From Pseudomonas_T sp032052615 (GTDB taxonomy: Bacteria > Pseudomonadota > Gammaproteobacteria > Pseudomonadales > Pseudomonadaceae), in contig DAMBWF010000015.1 of assembly GCA_032052615.1 (NCBI GenBank), positions 1 to 59,291 of the forward strand: a DNA stretch of 59,291 nucleotides, written 5' to 3'. Positions 53,482 through 59,291 of the stretch are shown piece by piece (the stretch's first letter is position 1; each line of letters opens with the position of its first letter). The notes below the pieces were generated by a model, which saw only the letters and a list, made by a program, of their open reading frames with translations, was not told where the DNA came from and made no database searches. A program made the position numbers and the translations under genes.

Positions 53482-54378
53482 ATGCTAGGGCGCAGCTTGC
53501 TCTTCTGCGGTCTGCTGGCGGCGGCCCTGCCGGCCGCCGCGCTGACCATCTACAAGTACACCGACGCCAACGGCGTGGTGACCTATACCGACAAAGCCGC
53601 GCCCGGCGCCCAGGTGTTCGTCTTCCGCGACCGCATGGTGGAGCGCCTGGACAACCAGGTAAAGCTGGAAACCAAGAAGCATGCCGCCGGCGAGACCCTG
53701 CTGGTGCGCAACGACCTATTCGCCCCCGTGGAAGTGGAACTGAGCCTGGAGCAGGCCGACAACCTCAGCGGCGCGCCGGAGCGGCCGATCCGCTGGGTGC
53801 TGCCGCCGCGCAGCCACATCCGCCTGGCGACCCTGGCACCCCTGGATGGCTCCCGGCCGATGCGCTACAAGCCGCGCCTGCGCTATGCCCTGGGCGACCC
53901 CCGGCTGGAGCCGCAACTCTATCGCTACCCGCTGCCGTGGATCGGCGGGCCGTTCCGCCAGAGCCAAGGCGCCAACGGTCGCTACAGCCATTTCACCCCC
54001 AAGGGGCGCTACGCCATCGACATCGCCATGCCCGAAGGCACGCCTATCGTCGCCGCGCGCGCCGGCACCGTGGTGAAGGTGGAGAACCAGCAGAGCGGGC
54101 GCGGCAATAACCCGTCGGGCAACTTCGTGCGCATCCTCCACGACGACGGCACCATGGGCGTGTACCTGCACCTGATGCGCGGCTCGGTGAGCGTCGCGGA
54201 AGGCCAGCGGATCGAGCTGGGTACGGCCATCGGCCGTTCCGGCAACACCGGTAACAGCAGCGGTCCGCACCTGCACTTCGTGGTCCAGCGCAACGTCGGG
54301 CTGGCCCTGGAGTCGATTCCTTTCCAGTTCGCCCAGCCAGTGGACAGCCTGCCCAACTTCGCCATCGGCAACCGCTGA
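53482..54378 (+). CDS. M23 (LytM) peptidase with DUF4124 domain, paralogue 2
   Basis: A 298-residue paralogue of the preceding gene, sharing the RYPLPWIGGPFRQSQGANG entry to the catalytic domain, ligands in YSHFTPKGRYAIDI and GPHLHF, and the C-terminal ESIPF(Q/E)FA(Q/E)PV motif. Signal peptide 1-20, then YKYTDANGVVTYTDKA (DUF4124). The middle region differs: instead of a low-complexity linker it has a beta-rich segment (about 70-145). The pair arose by tandem duplication. Confidence 0.85.
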   Translation: MLGRSLLFCGLLAAALPAAALTIYKYTDANGVVTYTDKAAPGAQVFVFRDRMVERLDNQVKLETKKHAAGETLLVRNDLFAPVEVELSLEQADNLSGAPERPIRWVLPPRSHIRLATLAPLDGSRPMRYKPRLRYALGDPRLEPQLYRYPLPWIGGPFRQSQGANGRYSHFTPKGRYAIDIAMPEGTPIVAARAGTVVKVENQQSGRGNNPSGNFVRILHDDGTMGVYLHLMRGSVSVAEGQRIELGTAIGRSGNTGNSSGPHLHFVVQRNVGLALESIPFQFAQPVDSLPNFAIGNR

Positions 54379-54389
54379 GCGCAGGCACG

Positions 54390-54417
54390 AAAAAGCCCGG
54401 CGGGGGCCGGGCTTTTT
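54390..54417. terminator. bidirectional terminator between M23 peptidase and CorC-like genes
   Basis: AAAAAGCCCGG, loop CGGGGG, CCGGGCTTTTT. A/T runs on both sides serve both converging genes. Confidence 0.92.
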
Positions 54418-54425
54418 CATGGGAA

Positions 54426-55766
54426 TCAGTCCTGTTTGAGGACCTTCGCGAGGATAATCTTCGGCCCCTTCATCTTCTTCACGATGATCCGCAGGCCGTC
54501 GGTGTCCAGCACCTCTTCCTCCTCCGGCATGCGCTTGAGGCTTTCGTAGATCAGCCCGGCCAGGGTGTCCGCCTCGATGTGATCGAGGTCCACTCCCAGC
54601 AGCCGCTCGATCTTGAACAGCGGCGTGTCGCCCCGCACCAGCAACTTGCCCGGCTGGTAGGCCAGGATGCCGCGCTCGGCCTTGCGGTGTTCGTCCTGGA
54701 TATCGCCGACCAGCACCTCCAGCACGTCCTCCATGGTCAGGTAGCCGATGACCTTGCCGTCGGCTTCCTCCACCAGGGCGAAGTGGGCGCTGCCCAGGCG
54801 GAACTGCTCCAGCAACTGGGTCAGCGGCGTGTGCCGGGTGACCCGCTCCAGGGGGCGCAGCAGCTCGTCCAGGTCGAAGGTCTCCGGCAGGCTCTCCAGG
54901 GCGGTGAGCGCCAGCAGCAGGTCCTTGATGTGCAGCAGGCCGATGAAGTCGTTCTGCTCGGCGTCGTACACCGGATAGCGGCTGTATTTGTGGCGGCGGA
55001 TCACCGCCAGGATGTCCGACAGCGGCGCGGCGTGATCCAGGTAGATCAGGTCCTCGCGGGAGTTGGCCCAGTCGGCCACCTCCAGTTCGCCCAGCTCCAC
55101 CGCCGAGGCCAGCACGCGCATATCCTGGTCGCTGGGGTCGCGGGCGCGGCTGGAGTGCAGGATCAGCTTCAACTCGTCGCGGCTGTAGTGGTGCTCGTGG
55201 TGGGGCCCCGGCTCGCCCTGGCCGGCGATCCGCAGGATGCCGTTGGCGCTGGCGTTGAGCAGGTAGATCGCCGGGTACATCAGCCAGTAGAACAGGTACA
55301 GCGGGACCGCCGTCCACAGCGACAGGCGCTCCGGCTGGCGGATCGCCCAGGACTTGGGCGCCAGCTCGCCGACCACGATGTGCAGGTAGGAGATGATGAA
55401 GAAGGCCGTGAAGAACGACACGCCCTTGACCAGCTCGGGGGTGTCGAGGCTGGCGCTGGCCAGCAGCGGTTCCAGCAGGTGGGCGAAGGCCGGTTCGCCG
55501 ACCCAGCCCAGGCCCAGGGAGGCGAGGGTGATGCCCAGTTGGCAGGCCGACAGGTAGGCGTCGAGCTGGGCGTGCACGGTGCGCAGGATGCGACCGCTCC
55601 AGCCATTCTGCTCGGCGATGGCCTCTACCCGGGTGGCGCGCAGCTTGACCATGGCGAACTCGGCGGCCACGAAGAAACCGTTGAGCAAGACCAGGAACAG
55701 CGCGAAAAGGATCATGCCGAAATCGGCGAAATAACTCAGCAGGGTCGAACTAGGGGAAGGGTCCAT
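54426..55766 (-). CDS. CNNM/CorC-type transmembrane protein with CBS domains
   Basis: A 446-residue hemolysin-like (UPF0053/CorB) protein. An N-terminal CNNM/DUF21 domain has about four membrane helices (about 15-200; LNGFFVAAEFAMVKLRATR, HIVVGELAPKSWAI). A CBS pair follows (about 225-345; YSRYPVYDAEQNDFIGLLHIKDLL, GYLTMEDVLEVLVGDIQDEH), then a C-terminal CorC/HlyC transporter-associated domain (about 360-440). Related proteins take part in Mg2+ or Co2+ export and resistance. Confidence 0.87.
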   Translation of the reverse strand: MDPSPSSTLLSYFADFGMILFALFLVLLNGFFVAAEFAMVKLRATRVEAIAEQNGWSGRILRTVHAQLDAYLSACQLGITLASLGLGWVGEPAFAHLLEPLLASASLDTPELVKGVSFFTAFFIISYLHIVVGELAPKSWAIRQPERLSLWTAVPLYLFYWLMYPAIYLLNASANGILRIAGQGEPGPHHEHHYSRDELKLILHSSRARDPSDQDMRVLASAVELGELEVADWANSREDLIYLDHAAPLSDILAVIRRHKYSRYPVYDAEQNDFIGLLHIKDLLLALTALESLPETFDLDELLRPLERVTRHTPLTQLLEQFRLGSAHFALVEEADGKVIGYLTMEDVLEVLVGDIQDEHRKAERGILAYQPGKLLVRGDTPLFKIERLLGVDLDHIEADTLAGLIYESLKRMPEEEEVLDTDGLRIIVKKMKGPKIILAKVLKQD

Positions 55767-55867
55767 GGAGGGGTCGTGTGGTGGATGACCGGGTAAGGGT
55801 GCAGGCTGGTCGCCTGGTTTGCAAGGGCACGGGCGGGCCCGCCCGGCGACCTCCCGCCGAACGCCGG

Positions 55868-56410
55868 CTACCGATCCGTGGACAGCCGCGAGAACACTTG
55901 CAGGTCGAGGGGCGCGCCTTGCTTGAACTCATAGCCCCGACGCACCCCTTCGCGGACGAAGCCAAGCTTGTGCAGCAAGCCCGCGCTGGCCTGGTTCTCC
56001 ATGTCGACGTCGGCCCCCAGGCGGTGGAGGCCCAGATGGGCGAAGGCATATCGAATCATCGTGTCGACCGCTTCGAAGGCAATGCCTCGCCGCCAGTACG
56101 GAGGCAGCAGCCAGTAGCCCAGCTCCGCGCGGCGATGCTCGCGGACGATATCGTTCACCCCGCAGGCGCCCAGCAGGACACCGGGCGCCTCGGGCGCGCA
56201 GATGCACCACCACTGCCCGGTTTCCTCGCGCTGGATCCGCTCATACCAGCGAAGCTGGGCCCGGGTCTTCTCCAGCGTGTCATAGGAGACCCCGTAGTGC
56301 TCGATGACCCGGGGGTCGCTCAGGCCCGCGAACACCGCCGGCAGGTCGGCCTCGTCGATAGGCCGCAGCCTGTAGCGAGGGCCGTGCAAATCGATGGAAG
56401 GGAAGGGCAT
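55868..56410 (-). CDS. GNAT acetyltransferase, RimJ/RimL type
   Basis: A 180-residue GNAT protein with YRLRPIDEADLPAVFAGLSDPRVIEHYGV at the start (in segments), core RRAELGYWLLPPYWRRGIAFEAVDTMIRYAF (acetyl-CoA loop about 105-120) and ENQASAGLLHKLGFVREGVRRGYE. Substrate unknown. It lies 101 nt from the CorC-like gene and 30 nt from the DUF1349 gene, all on the minus strand. Confidence 0.83.
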   Translation of the reverse strand: MPFPSIDLHGPRYRLRPIDEADLPAVFAGLSDPRVIEHYGVSYDTLEKTRAQLRWYERIQREETGQWWCICAPEAPGVLLGACGVNDIVREHRRAELGYWLLPPYWRRGIAFEAVDTMIRYAFAHLGLHRLGADVDMENQASAGLLHKLGFVREGVRRGYEFKQGAPLDLQVFSRLSTDR

Positions 56411-56440
56411 AAGGACTCGTCGTGGGAAAGAAGGGCGCCG

Positions 56441-57016
56441 TCAGCTCAGGTCGTGCAGGCCCTTGCCGTTGGGCGGCGTCAGGCTGAAGTCGGAGAAGCG
56501 AACGGTCAAGCCTTCGCGCTGGGGCGTGCAACACATCGGGCCTACCTCGTAGCGCGGCGAGGCCGGAAAGGGCGCCAGGCGAACCAGGGGCCAATGGAGT
56601 CCATCCAGCGAGCTTTGCAGCCGCAGCGCGCCGGCGCTCACCGTCACGCGGAGCCAGAACGCTTCGACATCCGCGGGCAGGGGCGCCGTGGCCCAGTCCG
56701 ACCGGTCGAGAGTCAGCACGCTGCTCAACCAGGGTCGGCCGTCGTTGAACTCGACTCCCGCCTTCAACCAGCGCGCCTCGTCCAGGCGGACCATCAGCCC
56801 GGCCTGGTCGTACAACTCGGTAAAACGCGCCTCGACCTTGACCTGCGCGGTGAAATCCCCCTCCGCCTCGACGGCCAGGAAATGCCCGGAGTGGCGAACG
56901 AACCCGTAATGGGTCTCCCTCCAGAAGTCCCCGGCGGCGTCCGTCGTTACCTCCAGCACGCCGCCTTGCGCGGTCCATGAATGGGGCTCGTTGAGCCAGC
57001 GGCCTCGTTCAAGCAT
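56441..57016 (-). CDS. DUF1349 family protein
   Basis: A 191-residue concanavalin-like beta-sandwich protein of the DUF1349 (YesU-like) family: DFWRETHYGFVRHSGHF, DQAGLMVRLDEARWLKAGVEF, FWLRVTVSAGALRLQSSLDG. The start MLERGRWL has GGAG about eight bases upstream. No signal peptide. Thought to bind carbohydrate; no activity can be assigned. It is the last GC-rich core gene before the AT-rich Rhs tail region. Confidence 0.85.
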   Translation of the reverse strand: MLERGRWLNEPHSWTAQGGVLEVTTDAAGDFWRETHYGFVRHSGHFLAVEAEGDFTAQVKVEARFTELYDQAGLMVRLDEARWLKAGVEFNDGRPWLSSVLTLDRSDWATAPLPADVEAFWLRVTVSAGALRLQSSLDGLHWPLVRLAPFPASPRYEVGPMCCTPQREGLTVRFSDFSLTPPNGKGLHDLS

Positions 57017-57110
57017 GGGGGACTCCGATCGATGAGGAACCGTGCGACGGTTCATGGCACGGTTTTCAAGGGTAAGCAGCGTAGCGCCGGTTGATGGCCT
57101 TGGTCGATGA

Positions 57111-57767
57111 TCAGTTCTCTGCGTACCGCAAGGTCTTTTCCCTCAGGTTCCCTTTCTCGTCGAGATAAAAACGAGCCAGGCATACCAGAGGGCTTGGCAA
57201 GGCCCTTTCATTTTTTGCCTCGTCATCCTGGACGACGTTCACCCTGAATTTGAATGAATAATGCTGCGGAGCGTCGAGGTTTCTTTGGAGCAACGCTTTC
57301 ATGGAGGGAGAGTGGCTGATGGGGATCAGCGTCATCACTATTTTAAGGTTGCGTAAGGTAAAGGTTCTCGATAAACCATAGTACGGATCGTGCTCGCAAC
57401 TATCCTTCCAACCCGTCTGAAAAGTGGCTCGGGTAAACCTTCCCTCCCAGTTTCCTCCCGGAATGAAAAGATCGATATCGTCTTCGTAGGCCGGCATTAG
57501 CTTGCATTGAAAAAAACCGGCAAAATCACCGCTGTTTTGGTAATTTTTATCCAAATCTCCTTTGTGACATTCGAAGTTATAAGCGGGTTCTCCTGCGTCA
57601 GACAGGATGTAGAAATTTAAGTGAGCATTTTGATCGCTAAAATTGAAACTTGCCTTCATGGGTACGATACGAGGCCAAGCGGTAGGGCCGCGCTCCGCAT
57701 GGCCATCGCACGCATAAAGAATAATAAAAGCAAGGAGGCTTTTTATTGCATAAGAAAAACTTCTCAT
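57111..57767 (-). CDS. exported protein of unknown function in Rhs-associated DNA
   Basis: A 218-residue protein with a signal peptide (1-24; SLLAFIILYACDGHA) that may be a lipoprotein or Sec signal. The mature part is beta-rich, with four cysteines spaced through it (ECHKGD, QCKLMP, SCEHDP, VCLARF). ATG at 57767 is preferred since it begins the signal peptide; ATG at 57791 is in frame. Family not recognised. AT-rich composition and position between Rhs cassettes suggest an orphan periplasmic immunity protein. Confidence 0.55.
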   Translation of the reverse strand: MRSFSYAIKSLLAFIILYACDGHAERGPTAWPRIVPMKASFNFSDQNAHLNFYILSDAGEPAYNFECHKGDLDKNYQNSGDFAGFFQCKLMPAYEDDIDLFIPGGNWEGRFTRATFQTGWKDSCEHDPYYGLSRTFTLRNLKIVMTLIPISHSPSMKALLQRNLDAPQHYSFKFRVNVVQDDEAKNERALPSPLVCLARFYLDEKGNLREKTLRYAEN

Positions 57768-57991
57768 GAGTCTAGTTCTCTTAGCCCACATGCCGACCCA
57801 CTCCGCTACGCGCTATCCATACGGCGCGGGCAAAGCCGCTCGGCCGTAGATGGTGGTAAGCAAGTCTAGAGTAATCTTAAGTTGTTTTCCGGTACTGTAA
57901 TCGATTTTAGATAAAAACAGATCATCCTTGACCTTACTGGGCAGGTGATACTGTAAGCATTGGCGCTATAGCCCAGTTGATTAACTTTGCT

Positions 57992-58431
57992 TTATGGAGA
58001 GCCTCTTTTTCCTAAAACATCATTCCACTTTTCGCGCAATGCTTCTTCGTCATACACTTCGAGTATTTCTCCTTTGGATAAATTCATCCTAAATCCTTGT
58101 AGGGCTCCCATGTTTCTACATGTGGAATGAGGGGGCTCGGCTACTAGGATTGCCTCCTGAGGCTGCAGCCAAGTTAATAGGGCGAAGTTAAGTTCTTCAG
58201 GTTCATCACACTGAGCAAATTCTTTTGAAAGAATTTTAGCTTTTCCCGTAATGTCTATTTTTTTGAGATGATTGTTAGGTTTTATAACATAGTAATCAAC
58301 ATTCCAGCTGCCTGCATAGCCTCCGTCACTATAATTTATAGCAAAGGATCTAGAATCTTTTGCCCAAGACATTTCTATTAGGCCGGGACTAAGATATGTG
58401 CTTAAGGTTTCTCCATGCCCGATATGAGAGA
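57992..58431 (-). pseudogene. 5'-truncated gene fragment (displaced cassette gene)
   Basis: From ATG at 58372 the frame encodes 126 residues (SWAKDSRSFAINYSDGGYAG..., ending DVLGKRGSP). However, convincing coding sequence continues upstream of the ATG in the same frame without a start (FSHIGHGETLSTYLSPGLIE) until a stop just beyond 58431. The fragment therefore looks like the C-terminal part of a longer protein, cut off when the adjacent toxin/immunity cassette was inserted. Family unknown; the SW-DS-FAINYSDGG pattern resembles a beta-propeller-like blade. AT-rich DNA. Confidence 0.6.
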
Positions 58432-58451
58432 ACTAAAATTTCTTCAGCTAA

Positions 58452-58769
58452 TTACTTATTAACTCTTATTTTTCTTAGGCGTTCTATTAGAGCAGGAAGC
58501 AATTTGAACCATTGCAGGTATCCTAAAACCCAATATCCAAACCATACCGATATAAAAAACAAAATGGCATTATCCTTATCTATAAAACTTACCGCATTCA
58601 TGCTTGAGAGAAGGAATGTAAAAATTGATCCCAGCGGGAAACTTATTATGTGCATCAACCAAACCAAGACATCCAAAACCCCTAGATCACCAACCTCAAA
58701 ATAAGCAGCTAGAATGACAAGAATTACGAATAAATTCAAAAAAACCCATAGTGTTTTAATTGTTTTCAT
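58452..58769 (-). CDS. four-helix or two-helix membrane protein, probable immunity to the Rhs toxin
   Basis: A 105-residue hydrophobic protein with transmembrane segments at about 5-25 (TLWVFLNLFVILVILAAYF), 32-52 and 65-85. GGGAG lies 5 nt before ATG 58769, and the gene starts 2 nt after the Rhs stop codon, the usual place for the cognate immunity gene. A membrane-embedded antidote implies that the toxin acts at or across the inner membrane. Family not recognised. Confidence 0.65.
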   Translation of the reverse strand: MKTIKTLWVFLNLFVILVILAAYFEVGDLGVLDVLVWLMHIISFPLGSIFTFLLSSMNAVSFIDKDNAILFFISVWFGYWVLGYLQWFKLLPALIERLRKIRVNK

Positions 58770-58771
58770 TG

Positions 58772-59291
58772 TTACTCCCACCAAGATTTTTCTTTCACAT
58801 TGCATTGCTTTTTGCATTTATCATTTACTGCTGCGTCGTATTCCTGGCAATCCGTTCCAATAGGGATTCCATAGTCTGGCCTTGGCTTACCCCATTCATT
58901 TATCAAACAAGCTTCAAAGCAAGCATTGTCATCCAGCGAATCTTTACAATTGCCGCCTGGAGGATCTATTACATCAACACTTGGTTTGCCCTTGCCTGTG
59001 GGCTTTCCGTTAGCATCCATATCACGGTCCTGACCACCGCAAACAGCTTTGCCGTCTTTACCGATCACACAAGAATATTGATGATAAAGATATGGGCCAT
59101 ATTTGTAGCCCAGCGGGCCCCATTTATCCCCTAAAGCGTGCAACGGTTTTGTGCATTGCACAGTTTTAAGACCTTTAGGGTCTGTGGAATTTATTGGAGA
59201 AATATCCGAATAAATATAGCTGTTAATACCGCCGGCCAACCCGATCGGATCCTGGCTCACATAGCGCCCCAGCTCGGGGGCGTAGTAGCGG
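58772..59291 (-). CDS. Rhs family protein, C-terminal end with cysteine-rich toxin tip (5' part outside window)
   Basis: Frame open to the right edge. The Rhs core end RYYAPELGRYVSQDPIGLAGG and the PxxxxDPxGL boundary motif (STDPKGL) are plain. The toxin tip follows with about 130 residues and nine cysteines, a Gly/Lys/Asp-rich middle and the block KPRPDYGIPIGTDCQEY. I recall this last block from other Rhs or VgrG-linked tips but cannot name the activity. Nine cysteines suggest disulfides and action in the periplasm. The core end is GC-rich while the tip is AT-rich, the normal sign of tip exchange. Confidence 0.8.
   Translation of the reverse strand, partial: RYYAPELGRYVSQDPIGLAGGINSYIYSDISPINSTDPKGLKTVQCTKPLHALGDKWGPLGYKYGPYLYHQYSCVIGKDGKAVCGGQDRDMDANGKPTGKGKPSVDVIDPPGGNCKDSLDDNACFEACLINEWGKPRPDYGIPIGTDCQEYDAAVNDKCKKQCNVKEKSWWE

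Noticed and set aside
57785..57991. Possible tRNA or attachment site near the Rhs tail region
   Set aside because: No cloverleaf or GTTCGAATCC-type T loop could be drawn, and no matching direct repeat was seen at the left toxin locus.

Overview
The window is high-GC DNA of a Pseudomonas, most likely of the P. aeruginosa group. The evidence is gene order recalled from P. aeruginosa: the hydroxyproline (lhp) genes, the pycR-pycA-pycB block, aspA with its LysR neighbour, purE-purK, and pstS-pstC-pstA-pstB-phoU followed by a stand-alone response regulator. In PAO1, as I remember it, the lhp genes and the pyc/pst genes lie far apart; here they are adjacent. No search was run, so all names rest on motifs, length and context.

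Layout. 1-0.8 kb: AT-rich tail of a polymorphic toxin with an ankyrin-repeat candidate immunity gene. 0.95-19.1 kb: a nearly complete hydroxyproline catabolic island. It holds lhpD; lhpG and lhpC; a polar amino-acid ABC importer with two different 3-hydroxyproline dehydratases; the PAS/AraC regulator LhpR; the D-hydroxyproline dehydrogenase subunits; the epimerase lhpA; and a GntR regulator. A tandem pair of unrecognised secreted proteins (12.3-14.5 kb) sits inside the island. 19.1-23.6 kb: pycR and two-subunit pyruvate carboxylase. 23.6-25.3 kb: a degraded stretch, then a toxin-44 type toxin and a membrane-anchored putative immunity protein in low-GC DNA. 25.6-35.7 kb: GNAT enzymes, a PaiB-like protein and a MocR regulator, asparaginase, an AGCS transporter with a regulator, aspA and LysR. 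35.7-42.9 kb: purEK, small envelope proteins, an epimerase, a thioesterase, an MFS carrier and an APH(3')-like phosphotransferase. 43.1-52.4 kb: a PQQ-type sugar dehydrogenase lipoprotein, the pst-phoU operon with clear Pho boxes, and a response regulator. 52.5-57.0 kb: twin M23 peptidases, a CorC-like protein, a GNAT and a DUF1349 protein. 57.1-59.3 kb: AT-rich Rhs tail with a cysteine-rich toxin tip, a membrane candidate immunity gene and decayed cassettes.

How the genes work together. Trans-4-hydroxy-L-proline is imported, epimerised (LhpA), oxidised (LhpB and its two iron-sulfur partners), deaminated (LhpC) and oxidised to 2-oxoglutarate (LhpG). The 3-hydroxyprolines are dehydrated by a proline-racemase-family enzyme and by an aconitase-X enzyme to pyrroline-2-carboxylate, which LhpD reduces to proline. 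A shared 16-base operator occurs before the importer and lhpC operons, with a variant before the gntR gene. A sigma-54 type promoter lies directly upstream of the importer operator. These point to a two-regulator circuit. The pst promoters carry PhoB repeats in 11-bp register with correctly placed -10 elements.
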